A stretch of DNA of 64,000 bases from Nemophila menziesii. Taxonomy: Eukaryota; Streptophyta; Magnoliopsida; Boraginales; Hydrophyllaceae. This document shows positions 13,245-25,750 of this stretch, piece by piece (within the stretch, counting starts at the first letter, position 1; every line of letters starts with the position of its first letter). The stretch is taken from NCBI GenBank assembly GCA_029959085.1, contig JARWIR010000018.1, positions 1,240,001 through 1,304,000 on the forward strand, read 5' to 3'. The position numbers and the translations under genes are program-made. The notes beneath the pieces are model-generated. The model was not told where the DNA came from and did no database searches. It saw nothing but the letters and a program-made list of their open reading frames with translations.

Positions 13245-15800
13245 AGTATTAGTGTTTGAATATGTTTGTTGTCATTTTACGTATTAATTACTCTTTCTTT
13301 TAAATTGTTAGGTTAATATTCGCGAAGCTCAACCTTTGTATTATCATTTTTAGGTTCATCAAAATTTAAAAATTTGTATTAACAATTATATTATCGTCAA
13401 TTTATGAAATCCCATAACTACTTATAATACATTCCTAGTCACTATGTAAGCAATACAGATGCATTGAACCCATAATACGTTCATGTTAATGTCAATAATA
13501 TTAATCATTATATAATACTATAACACTTTCAATTAGAGGTGTGAGATATGAATTCTTGGTGTAGATTGTTTAATTATGTGATAATTACTGTTTTTGATTA
13601 AAGAATATGTAAATTTGAAGACATAATCAGATTCATCGGATGCTAAAAACCAAGTTATATTGCGGTAAATCAATTTAGTTGGCAGATGTGTGAGGCTACA
13701 AATGTTGTAGTTATATGTAGTAGTTAATAAAGAGTATTAGTCGAGGAAACTTTAGGTTTTATTCATTTCTATATTGTGGTACGATTGTTGATTAACCACA
13801 ACACGATAAGCTTTTTCGCCACCAACCAAAGAAATACACATGTATACACCGTTAAACTAATATAAAATTGAGAAGATCAAGTGTTAATCTATACAAATTT
13901 GTTATCATCTGAAGCGATTCGATATATGCAGAGTACAACTTTAATAATTTGTTATGGATAAATATGGATTATTCAAAAAAGAGAGATGTAAAAAAGGAAA
14001 ATATAGGATCAAACAAAATCAAAGTACAATACTGAAAGCGAATAAAGGGTTTCGATCTCCTTTATTAGGGACTACTTAGGTGATAGATCACCAAATGAAA
14101 ATCATATTCTTTAACTTCTTGATAAAGGAGAATTTGGGTATAACACAGTGATCCAAATATCAACAAACATTATTCAAATGCTTCTAATACGCATGAAATA
14201 TAGTAGTAGACTCTAAATCCTCCCAAATGTTATCATACACCTATGTTTAGTTGGAACAATGGGAATATCGAGCCTTAGGATAAGCTTAAGCCCATATGGT
14301 CATCATTTATGGAGAGGAAAATTATTAACTTAGAACATAAAATACACAAACATTTCAATTAATAAATAGTGTGCCGCACATGGCAATAAATAATCAAGTT
14401 AAATTACAAATTCACTTAAGCCCTACTAACTCTTTAGCAAGGATCCCCTACGGCACTAATCCATAACATATAGAAACCAGAGAGAGTGTAAATCCAAACC
14501 AGAAAGAACAAAAATAAATCAAACTAAACTATATATTTTAGAAAAATGAATAATTTTTTTATTAATAATAGAAAATTGTTATTTATTATGAAATTCCAAT
14601 ATCTCCTTTGCTAACATAATGTTGTATTAAGGGCTGGAAACCTAAATTTTACCAATATATCAAGTAATATAAAAAAATAACACGGTAAAAAAATCAAAAG
14701 GGTCACAAAATTAGTAAGAACACTAAATTATTCAGACACATCAATGTAGTTCAAATTTCATAAATCTTGCTGATAAAATTTTGGATAACATATAGAAAAG
14801 GTTTGTAGTAATTTTATGAATTTTTATATTTTATAGGTAAGAATACAAGAGAGTTCAAGATTACGTATAAATTCCTCCATATGCGCATCCATATAATTTA
14901 TTGAGTAATATTTAGTTGGTAATATAGTCGTAGTAGTGTGAAAAAGCTATAGAAAGTCACATGTTTAATGTCAATATTCCAAACCTCGGGCAAAAAAAAT
15001 TATCTCAATTATGTTGTTTTTAATGATCATAATTATATCCTTAAACTCGTGCGCTCTATTTACAAAACTTTGTAAATTGGAATAAGACACATGATTGAAA
15101 GGTAGTCCATATGTACAATTGCTACAAAATTTAATGTCTATTGAGATGTTCATGGTATGAGGTGTTTTTCAGTTTATTTGGGGATAATAATCATCTGTTC
15201 CTAAGTTTTATTAAGGAGTGATGCATCTATTCCTTGCTGCTTCCAAAATGAAAGTGATGAAGTGAGGGACTCTCATTCAGATACAATCAGAGAATGATCA
15301 ATTGATTTCTGAGGGAGAAGTAGGTTTTGCGATGAGGAGCTTTCGTGAGAGATGGCTAAGAAATGAATGTTCACTTAAAATTATAAACATAAGATAAGGG
15401 TAGTTTATGAAAATATTATGTCCAAAGCCAGTATTATTTCTTGTTATGTGTTCTCGAGGAAGTTCTAAGAAGAAGAGTGTCAGCAAGCGTTACTAGCCCA
15501 TGATTGTAAAAAGGAGGGTTGGATATATTTTGCGTATTCTCCAAATGAAAGATCGACATCATTACATTTGGTTCCCAAGAACAATTATCCTAATAAAGAC
15601 CAAACAATTATGTGATCTAGCCGTGTTTATTCAAACTACTAATGATAAATACCTGTAATACTTCTTTGATATCTTGACTAATTAACTCTCTCTTCCTCGT
15701 CTATCCTATTGTTACAAGATGAAGATTTTTGTTCTTTAAACCTTTCTCTATCTTAGGCTTACAATATTTTTGTAACTTATGGAAAGAGCCTCTTTGCAGT

Positions 15801-15802
<2 letters not shown>

Positions 15803-15834
<32 letters not shown>
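15803..15834. repeat. (TA)n microsatellite, unit 3
   Basis: About 16 TA dinucleotides at the equivalent position. Confidence 0.97.
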
Positions 15835-15837
<3 letters not shown>

Positions 15838-16249
15838 TTACTCCGATCTTCTTCACTTTTTCTGTTTTACGATTAGACCAATTGATCTTGAAAAGGTATA
15901 CATTTGTTTGATAGGATTTTATATGGTTTCTCTACATAAAACTTTTTGAAGTCCCTCGTTGATCGAGGATACCTCTACTTAAAAATCCCTTTGACCCAAC
16001 CTTGTCAACAATCCATTTCTTGTACACCTTTTTGGCTAATACCTTCATACTCTTTAACAAACGTAATAACTCTCGAGTTACTATACTGCGTTTCTTTGAC
16101 CTGTTGAAGGTTTCATTTTCTTAAGATAGTAACAAGTGATCCCGACAACTGTATTTATAATCTGTCAAAACTTTCTTGTTCTTTACATATGGTGCATTAC
16201 AGTTATATTATGTTTTACATATATACAGAGTATTGTGATTGGTGTCTTG

Positions 16250-16537
16250 CACTACTGCAGAACGGGCATTTACGCACGACAAGATTACCGACGATATGTA
16301 GTTCGTTGGTGATGATACAAATTTACCGATGACACATGTTTACCACGAAACACGTCGTCGTTAAATTACCGATGACAAACATTCGTAGGTAATAAAGGAA
16401 AACGTCGTCTCCATTTGTTTTTTTATTTTTGATTTTTTTGTTGTTGGACAATAGTATTTTGTCGGTAAAATAAAATATACTAACGGATGAGTTTATTTAC
16501 CGACAACACGTTACTCATCGGTAAAAAAGAAACGTAT
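16250..16537. mobile_element. Degenerate CACTA-type terminus, unit 3
   Basis: Near-identical copy of 3043-3330, starting CACTACTG. Confidence 0.7.
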
Positions 16538-17241
16538 TTATTGAGGACAGACATGTTTTCATCACAAAAAACCCCCAAAACCCCATTTTTCCCCAATTTT
16601 CTCCCAAAAACCTTAATCAAATTCATTCAAATTTTTTCCAATATATCTTGCACTATTTCCAAGTTCATAATCAAGGTGGGTAATACTCAGTACACAATTC
16701 CTTTAAGAAATCCAAAGAATTTCCTAGAGCATATAAAATGGAAATTTCCTTTTTATGTATCTTACTCACTTTCATACGAAAATACATTTGGAATGCGTTG
16801 GAAGGTTTCCTCAACATCCTAAGTTTTAGCTTCAAGTATGTCCTTCTTCTTTTCCCTTTTCCCATGTATCTTCTATTGTTATATATTTATATTAACTAGA
16901 CCCTATTTGTCTCTGCAATAGTTATCCTCTTGAATTCCTACTTGCTAGGGTCTAGTATGCAAAATATCTAAACTATCTAAAGAAGAAAGTCGCGTAGTGT
17001 TCGCTTATAGGTTTAAGATGGTCGAGTAATCCTTAGGGCTTATCACAAATAAAGTATAAAAAAATCAACCCCCACATACACTATATTGTTGGCTAGTATT
17101 AATCTACACAATGCCTAATGAATAATGTTTATTAAGAAATGAGGTAAATTCTTTACCGTTAGAGGGTCGTATATTTTGGCTCATATTTTTGTGCTCTAGA
17201 TAAATCTGGACCTACTTTCTACTTGTAGCTTATAATATACA

Positions 17242-17332
17242 TATATAAATATAGTACACTGCCTAAAAAGTAATTACTTTCTCACTCTATTGTTTCCTCC
17301 CTCTTTTATATTTTACACCTAAATTAGGGTTT
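17242..17332 (+). promoter_or_regulatory. Probable core promoter of EMF1-like gene, unit 3
   Basis: TATA element at 17242-17251 and telo-box at 17324-17332, with one extra base between them compared with units 1 and 2. Confidence 0.4.
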
Positions 17333-18792
17333 CTTATATACTAATCACACAAATTCTTCCAGCCCCGAATTTATATTATCATAAAGAAATTGTGGATCTT
17401 GCTTCATTTATAATTCATATATTATAAAATATCTTTAGTTGTACCCAACAACAAACAATTAGTTTGTATTTAATATGCGAGGTTTTAATCTGATACTTCG
17501 ATCAAAAAACAAAGGTTTGTATTGTATTTGATGTTTCTTTTTTTCATTTACTTTGTATTTATGCACAAATATATGTATAAATTTTTTTAAAATTTTTTTT
17601 TACAATTAATGTCTCCCACTTTTTACTTTTATTTAATATATGTTGGAATGATATTAAATGACAATCTTGATACATCTTTTTGAATTCTTATGTGTATATT
17701 GCTGGTAATAATTATTACATATATAAATACTTAAATATATTTAAAAACCTCTATATTTTGTTGTTAAATTAATGTGAAATATTAACCTTTATTGTATGAT
17801 TTTCGTTGTAGACTTTAATTTGGTTGAGTTTTGAATTTGAATAGCTATTTGATGTAAGTATTTGTTATCTTACACTATTGATAATTCATATTATTTTACA
17901 CGTCAAAAATCCTCCTTTTTCTTTAACTTATTTCCAATTCTATTACCTTTGGTTGTTTGGGTGTTTCTGTATATATTTGTTATTCATACAATACTGCTAA
18001 TTTAATTGTATGTGAATAGTTACCCGTATCATTTGGTATAGATTGTAACATAATTATGTATGTCATGTCAGTAAATGACATTTTATTTGAACAAATGATT
18101 TAAATTTGCTTGAGGCCGTTTTGGTTATAGTTTGTGAAACACCTTACTCTTTCATTGTATTTCAGGAGCCGTGTAATGGTAATATTATTAATTTTATGGC
18201 ATATTTTTGTCCCAGATTTTGCAAAGGTTGACCATGTAATGATTACATGTGTGCTTCAGATTTACGTCATTTAATTTGAAGCTTAAAAATAAGATCAACA
18301 TTCTATTTTCATTTCTTTATTTCAAATTTATCATACACTTAAAAATTTACTCCATGTGTTTCTAAATAAATGTCCATTTAACTATGTAAATAGTTTTAAA
18401 TATATAAAGATAAAATTTCTGTTACAATTATGTTATATAAGTATTTTGATATTGTAAATACTAACATAAATTTTAATATTTTAATATAGATAGTAGCATA
18501 AATTTTTTTTAATAATAATTTATTTAAAGGACATTTATTTAATAACAAAGTGAGCATATTGGTCTTGTTAGGCTTAAGTGTACCTTTCACTGCGTGCCTT
18601 TTGAAATATTAAAATCAATCTAAATAAATGAATAAAATTTATTCATTATTACTTATCTATTGATTTTCCATTACTTAATCTCAAGCTTGATAAAAAGACC
18701 AATAAGCTATTATATGTTTGGTTTTCATACTCAATTTTTTCTATACAACTATAAATTTATATTTACCTTTTAAATTCTTCTGACCTTTAGAT

Positions 18793-19841
18793 ATGGACAA
18801 CGAGATTGAAACCGGAAGATGTTAATATTTCACTATTCGGTAAGATTAATTTTATTTATCTATTTTATCATTTTGTATCACGAATATAGTTAGACTTTTT
18901 TTCTCATATATGTTTTGTGGTTGTTATTCATTAGTTAATGTCTTTTTCTTGTAATGTATAATTAATTTGTCACCATCTATGCACGGTTCATATTTATTTT
19001 CTCTAATACTTCATAGTATGCTGAAGTTGATGCAATTGTATAATGTAAAGAGCATAATTGAATAAGTCTACAAGTAGTATAATCAATTTATAAAAATATT
19101 AGCAGTGTCATATTAAAGAAGACTGGATTTTTTTTTTGAAGTTTTAAGGATTTGAACGTTATTATATAAGTGGGCTACTTAGATATTTAACATTAAATTT
19201 GGCAGGCTTCAAAAATATTAAATTCTTTCATAATAGTTTATATCTTGGACTACCATAAGAAATAAAAATCAATTATTTTATGTGATACACTACTTAAAAT
19301 TTTCTTGATATATTCTTCATTTTAATGTAGTGGATATATAGCCGAGATGAGACACAATAATCCAAAGTTTGATGAATTTTTTGGGCAACTTCCTCCGCTC
19401 AGTGCTCCTAGGCATAGATATTGGCGCTGTGAAACGGAGGGTGTGGCAAGATATAGGCTCAATGAAGCATCCGAAAGTTCATTTGGTGAAGCTGCAATAA
19501 CCCAACATGAGACGCAGCCGAATGGTAAATTGATAGTTGGTGATAAGGAAGATGTGGTGTCAAGGGGTTCAGAAAAAAATTCATCTTCATTCAGGCAAGC
19601 TGTCAAATCCCGTCAGATAAAAAATCCCCTGAAAAAAAGGAAGATGTCAAATCCTCTAAGCTTAAAAATGAGGGATGCCAATGCCACCAAGAAGGAAAGT
19701 CTGGATAGATTGTGCTTAGAGAGACAAAATATATTAAGTGGTTCTCCTAATTTAGAGGAGGAATCCTCTTATGGATCTAATGATAACAATAAAGAAGATG
19801 TTACAACTGTTGGTAGTTATTTAAGTGATGCTTCAAACTAA
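18793..19841 (+). pseudogene. EMF1-like copy, unit 3, with a stop in exon 1
   Basis: Exon 1 would be 18793-18839 and exon 2 19331-19841, with splice sites kept. Codon 11 (18823-18825) is TAA, where units 1 and 2 have a Gln codon; the next codon is also changed. The stop lies inside the EMF1 signature. Exon 2 stays open from an internal Met at 19347 (164 codons) with three substitutions relative to unit 2 (exon 2 residues 22, 33 and 92). A shorter product from that Met would lack the first motif. It is probably a pseudogene, unless the internal start is used. Confidence 0.6.
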
Positions 19842-19857
19842 AGTATTAGTGTTTGAA

Positions 19858-22419
19858 TATGTTTGTTGTCATTTTACGTATTAATTACTCTTTCTTTTAA
19901 ATTGTTAGGTTAATATTCGCGAAGCTCAACCTTTGTATTATCATTTTTAGGTTCATCAAAATTTAAAAATTTGTATTAACAATTATATTATCGTCAATTT
20001 ATGAAATCCCATAACTACTTATAATACATTCCTAGTCACTATGTAAGCAATACAGATGCATTGAACCCATAATACGTTCATGTTAATGTCAATAATATTA
20101 ATCATTATATAATACTATAACACTTTCAATTAGAGGTGTGAGATATGAATTCTTGGTGTAGATTGTTTAATTATGTGATAATTACTGGTTTTGATTAAAG
20201 AATATGTAAATTTGAAGACATAATCAGATTCATCGGATGCTAATATATTGCGGTAAATCAATTTAGTTGGCAGATGTGTGAGGCTACAAATGTTGTAGTT
20301 ATATGTAGTAGTTAATAAAGAGTATTAGTCGAGGAAACTTTAGGTTTTATTCATTTCTATATTGTGGTACGATTTTTGATTAACCGCAACACGATAAGCT
20401 TTTTCGCCACCAACCAAAGAAATATACATGTATACACCTTTAAACTAATATAAAATTGAGAAGATCAAGTGTTGATCTATACAAATTTGTTATCATCTGA
20501 AGCGATTCGGTATATGCAGAGTACAACATTAATAATTTGTTATTGATAAATATGAATTATACAAAAAAGAGATGTAAAAAAGGAAAATATAGGATCAAAC
20601 AAAATCAAAGTACAATACTGAAAGCGAATGAAGGGTTTCGATCTCCTTTATTAGGGGCTACTTAGGTGATAGATCACCAAATGAAAATTATATTCTTTAA
20701 CTTGTCGATAAGGAGAATTTGGGTATAACACAGTGATCCAAATATCAACAAACATTATTCATATGCTTCCAATACGCATGAAATATAATAGTAGACTCTA
20801 ACTCCTCCCAAATGTTATCATACACCTATGTTTAGTTGGAACAATGGGAATATCGAGCCTTAGGATAAGCTTAAGCCCATATGGTCATCACGTATGGAGA
20901 GGAAAATTATTAACTTAAAAGATAAAATACACAAACATTACAATTAATAAATAGTGTGCCGCACATGGTAATAAATAATCAAGTTAAATTACAAATTCAC
21001 TTAAGCCCTACTAACTCTTTAGCTATGATCCCCTAAGGCACTTAGCCATGACATATAGAAACAAGGGAGAGTGTAAATCCAAACCCGAAAGAATAAAAAT
21101 ACATCAAACTAAACTAAATATTTTAGAAAAAGGAATAATTTTTTATTAATAATAGAAAATTGTTATTTCTTACGAAATTTCAATATCTCCTTTTCTAACA
21201 TAATGTTGTATTAAGGGCTGAAAACCTAAATTCTACCAATATATCAAGTAATATTAAAAAATAACACGGTAAAAAAAATAAAAAGGCTCACAAAAATTAG
21301 TAAGAACACTATATTATTCAGACACATCAATGTAGGTCAAATTTCATAAATCTTGCTGATAAAATTTTGGATAACATATAGAAAAGGTTTGTAATAATTT
21401 TATGAATTTTTATATTTGATAGGTAAGAATACAAGAGAGTTCAAGATTACATATAAATTCCTCCATATGTGCATCCATATAATTTATTGGGTAATATTTA
21501 GTTGGTAATATAGTCATAGTAGTGCGAAAAAGCTATAGAAAAGTCACATGTTTAATGTCAATATTCCAAACCTCGGGCAAACAAAATTATCTCAATTATG
21601 TTGTTTTAATGATCATAATTATATCCTTAAACTCGTGAGCTCTATTTACAAAACTTTGTAAATTGGAATAAGACACATGATTGAAAGGTAGTCCATCTGT
21701 ACAATTGCTGCAAAATTTAATGTCTATTGAGATGTTCATGGTATGAGGTGTTTTTCAGTTTATTTGGGGATAATAATCATCTGTTCTAAGTTTTATTAAG
21801 GAGTGATGCATCTATTCCTTGCTGCTTCCAAAATAAAAGTGATGAAGTGAGGGACTCTCATTCGCATACAATCAGAGAATGATCAATTGATTTCTGAGGG
21901 AGAAGTAGGTTTTGCGAAGAGGAGCTTTCGTGAGAGGTGGCTAAGAAATGAAATGTTCACTTAAAATTTAAAAACATACGATATGGGTATTTTATGAAAA
22001 TATTATGTCCAAAGCCAGTATTATTGCTTGTTATGTGTTCACGAGGAAGTTCTACGAAGAAGAGTGTCAGCAAGCGTTACAAGCCCATGATTGTAAAAAG
22101 GAGGGTTGGATATATTTTGCGTATTCTCCAAATGAAAGATCGACATCATTACTTTCTGGCTTAATTAATTTCTGAATTCTTTCGGTTCCCAAGAACAATT
22201 ATCCTAATAAAGACCAGACATTTATGTGATCTAGCTGTGTTTATTCAAACTACTAATGATAAATGCCTGTAATACTTCTTTGATATCTTGACTAATTAAC
22301 TCTCTCTTCCTTGTCTATCCTATTGTTATAAGATGAAGATTTTTTTTCTTTAAACCTTTCTCTATCTTAGGCTTACAATATTTTGGTAACTTATGGAAAG
22401 AGCCTCTTTGCAGTCAATA
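19858..22419. repeat. Tandem repeat unit 4, left piece
   Basis: Matches positions 1-2543 of unit 1 with scattered substitutions and small indels, so it is clearly older than units 1-3. It stops exactly where the (TA)n tract starts in the other units. A foreign segment begins there and runs to 37958, after which the unit resumes. Confidence 0.93.
22005..22175 (+). other. Short open frame of unknown identity in unit 4
   Basis: 56 codons from an ATG, containing a stretch (residues about 33-48, ending AYSPNERSTSL) that looks like protein sequence rather than random translation: Trp and paired Tyr/Phe with few low-complexity runs. Units 1-3 have the same sequence but a TAA interrupts it (for example near 2206), and unit 5 is frameshifted near 56723. 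It may be an exon of an old gene carried in the repeat unit. I do not recognise the family. Confidence 0.2.
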
Positions 22420-22600
22420 TCTATATTATATTTAGAAGTTTTTCCTACGGTCACTTAAGTGGTGGATTCTGTGAAAATATAAGTAATGGCCAGGATCGAT
22501 TCGTGCATAACATATATTAATTTTTTTTACACATAACACGGTTAACAAAAACAAAACCCAAAACCCTCGAGAGACGCTCTCCTTCACAAGACAACCGCCG

Positions 22601-22672
22601 CTGGAAGACCATTCTCCATTACCACCGTTCGAAGACCATTCTCCACCACCGCTCGAAGACCATTCTCCACCA
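22601..22672. repeat. Three-copy short tandem repeat
   Basis: Three copies of GAAGACCATTCTCCA with CACCGCTC-type spacers of about 24-28 bp. It lies in a possible 5' leader near the left end of the probable Helitron. Confidence 0.75.
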
Positions 22673-22786
22673 ATAATCAATGAACAACAGAGCTAAGGTC
22701 ATCTCTTCTATCAATCTCTATATTTTTAGGGTTAATTGTTTTATAGTTGATAATAAACAGGTTTTAATTCGAAGAACCAGGAAGCC

Positions 22787-23033
22787 ATGGACACCGAAGT
22801 TGTAGCTGTGGCAGCACCAGTGGTGGCACTTTTGCAGGGTAATATATATACTGATTTTTCTTATTAATGGGATCTATCTTTTTGTTTTCTCTTTCGTTTT
22901 GTGATTAAATATATAAATTTATTTAGTGAATAGAGACAACGAATTTTCATAATGTTGAAACTATAATTTTGCAGCATCGATCTCATTTTCTCAAGTGAAA
23001 CGGGCGTTGATGCATGGATTGAGAAAGAGGTGA
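22787..23033 (+). other. Exon-like segments near the Helitron left end
   Basis: An ATG at 22787 opens a short Ala/Val-rich frame that ends at a GTAAT donor-like site (22838-22842). A second segment begins after TTTTGCAG (about 22974) and ends at GTGAGT (about 23030). These look like the first exons of a captured gene, preceded by a leader with an intron-like CAG at 22758-22760. I do not recognise the gene, and exons joining it to the Hsp70-like fragment were not established. Confidence 0.2.
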
Positions 23034-24599
23034 GTCATATTTGATTTAACTACTTTACTGTGCTCAATATTTCTATCTAGAGTTTATATCTCAAAACTTT
23101 TTCTATGACCATTGTTTGTATAATGATTAATAGCATGTATTTGCACAATCTGGCATTTGTAAAATTATCAAAGAACCCAAACACAGTTACTGAAGAGTTA
23201 TACTTAAATGCCACAATGTCCAGGTCTCTCTATAATTAATTTTCATGCCTTTCTTAATTATACATAAACCTTTTCAAGCTAACAAACTTCAGACCTTTTG
23301 ATTATTGACTTATAGTAATTCTGTTTTTAATTACTCTTATGGTAAGCTGTCTTTATCACTTGATCAATTGTCTTTTTCTTGATGGTACTTTGATAAATAT
23401 TTAAACTCAATTTATTATATTTTACTTTTTTGATTCAGTGATCAATCTAGATAGAAAAATTAAGGAGCCAAAGTTGCACATCATAAACTTTATCCAGGTT
23501 TTGTTATCAAAGGTAAAAAAATTATGTGAAATTTTGTTGATACGTGTTTATTTTTCTACTCCTACTCTTTGGATATAATTATCTAATTAAAATAATCATG
23601 TTTTGGTGCAGCTTTTAGTGAATTTTCTACAATTTATTGATCGGTCCTAGGTTGTAAAGTTGTTGTAATTGTAGAAATGAAGTTGCTCTTCATGATGATA
23701 TTATTTCTAAAGCGTTTCAATTAATTTACATAAATATGAAAACATTTAACAGTAATTTACACCATTAGTCCCTATTTACTCCAAGAAATAATAAGCATAC
23801 CCTTGCATATGAGTAGATTTGCATCTTTAATATATCACAAGGATGGTAAAAATTACCGTTCCAAATTCGTGATAATCAAAAGAAAAAAAACAGGGTTTGT
23901 TTCCGAGATAGAATTAAATTAAACATTACACTACTTGGACAAATTTGGTATGGAATATCAGATTTTTTGGAAATGATTATAGTATTCCTTTTTCGTAGCA
24001 ATGAGTGTTGATCAACCTTTTTATGCAACTTTCTAGATAGATTCAAATTTATTGGCATGATATATCATGATCGTTAGTCGTACACAATATTATTTTTTCT
24101 TCAGGTTTATTTTTCAGGCTGATGTGGATGCAAATGGGTTGACCGAATCTTGGAGAAGAACCCAAAACTAAGGTAAGAAATTATTTTCACTTTTATAATT
24201 GTACTGCGATTGATTTCTTCATTTTCCAACTACCAATCTATTCTTTGCAGGACTATGACAGATCTGAAGCAGAAATAAAAAGAATTCGATTCTCCACCGC
24301 TGCCTAATTGAAATTCCAAAAGTGAAGTATAAATTAACCCGTATATTCTAAACTCTTTTTTAATTTGAAGTTTTTTTAATTTCTTCATCAATGCTGATTT
24401 GAAGCTTTCATTTTACGTTTTTATACATTGCAGGGCTTGAAATCAAAAGACCTTTAACGCGTCCATTACCTGACTTTTCGATGCTATCGATTTCCAAGTC
24501 TTCTACTACTACTGGTAAAATCATAGTTTTTTGTTCGCTTTATTTGTTAAATAAAAAGCGTCCATTACTTGACTTTTCGAAGCTTTCATTTTACGTTTT

Positions 24600-25750
24600 T
24601 ATACATTGCAGAGCTGAAGTTGTATTTATACTACTGTAAAGTTTTTGTAAATATATTTTGTGTATTTATTTTAATGGATTTTACTCTTTCTCATCAGCTT
24701 GATTCCGAGGAATTTAAATATATTTCTTCAAGTGATGAACGACAAGATTTCATTGAACAACTTGATGAGGTTTGTTATATTTAATAATGTTTTGAATTTT
24801 ATTGTACTATATTATGTATGTATATATTATAATGCAGGTACAAGATTGGTTGTACTTAGATGGAGAGGATGCGTCTGCTAAGGAATTTCAAGAACGTCTT
24901 GACAAGTTGAAATCAATTGGTGATCCGATATTCTTTAGGTGTGTTGTTAATTTTGTGACATTTATTTAATGTTTTATTTATGTGAAAAGTTAGCTTACGT
25001 AATATAGTACAATAATTGCAGATATAGTGAGCTTACTGCACGACCTGCAGCTTCTGAACATGCTCGAAATTACCTTGCTGAACTGGAACAGGTAAATAGT
25101 ATTGTTTGTTTTTTAATAGTTTGATCATAGTGTTAATTATATCTTTTATTTCCTTTAATTCAGATTGTACGCAAATGGGAAACTGATAACTCTTGGCTTC
25201 CAAAGGATAGAATTGATGAGGTGATTGTTGGTTATGATTTTATTTTTATGGAAATTTATATAAGAAGTAATTGTTTTTGTTTTGTTAATGATGTTAACGG
25301 TTGGTTTCTCAAGTTAATAATGTGGCGGAAAAGTTGAAGAAGTGGTTAAATAAGAAAGAGGCTGAACAGAAAAAGTAAGTTTTATTAGTTTCTGTTCACC
25401 ATTTAATTTATTTGAGATAATTGCACTATCATTCATGCTGAAACAAGTGTGTTTCTTTTTATATAGGAATTCTGGAATTAAAAGCCCGGTATTTACATCG
25501 GAAGAAGTATATAGCATGGTCTTTGATCTTCGGGACAAGGTATAATAAGATTGATGGAACTATATATAGAGAAGTATATACATATTCTAAATTCTTAATG
25601 GTGTGTTTTTGTGTATAGGTTGCAAGTGTTAACAGAATTCCAAAACCAAAGCCAAAAGTTGAGAAGGTTGTAAAGAATGAAACAGAGAAGAATGATGGTA
25701 AATCGGAAGATGAAGGTACTAATGGAGATTCAAACAAGAGAAATGAGTAG
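24600..25750 (+). pseudogene. HSP70-17-like: 3' fragment of an ER Hsp70/Hsp110 (HSP70-17 / HYOU1-like) gene
   Basis: Exons at 24698-24769, 24838-24938, 25022-25091, 25164-25220, 25313-25374, 25467-25539 and 25619-25750 join in one frame. They read as the C-terminal helical region of plant HSP70-17: VQDWLY-x-DGEDA, IGDPI-FFR-YSELTARPAA, WLPKDRIDE, SPVFTSEEVYS and NRIPKPKPKVEKV. HSP70-17 is an ER-lumen chaperone/nucleotide exchange factor of the Grp170 class, normally about 850-900 residues. The ATPase domain is absent. A degenerate upstream bit (24612-24640, AELK...) and duplicated fragments at 24401-24611 show that the 5' part is scrambled. The expected acceptor before 25313 reads AA instead of AG, which breaks the splice. 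The protein end (...NKRNE) lacks an HDEL/KDEL-type ER retention tail. It is best read as a captured fragment. Confidence 0.8.

Larger units (their letters stand above)
6650..13260. repeat. Tandem repeat unit 2
   Basis: Second copy, 38 bp shorter than unit 1 because its (TA)n tract is shorter. It is otherwise near-identical over its whole length and includes the same EMF1-like gene (12196-13244) and CACTA-like terminus (9654). Confidence 0.95.
13261..19857. repeat. Tandem repeat unit 3
   Basis: Third copy, offset by 6597-6611 bp from unit 2. Its left part is near-identical to unit 2. Its right part, from about 16700 on, carries more substitutions, several shared with unit 4 (for example a TGCCTAATG variant near 17112). 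That mosaic suggests unequal exchange or conversion between units. The EMF1-like copy here has a stop in exon 1. Confidence 0.95.
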
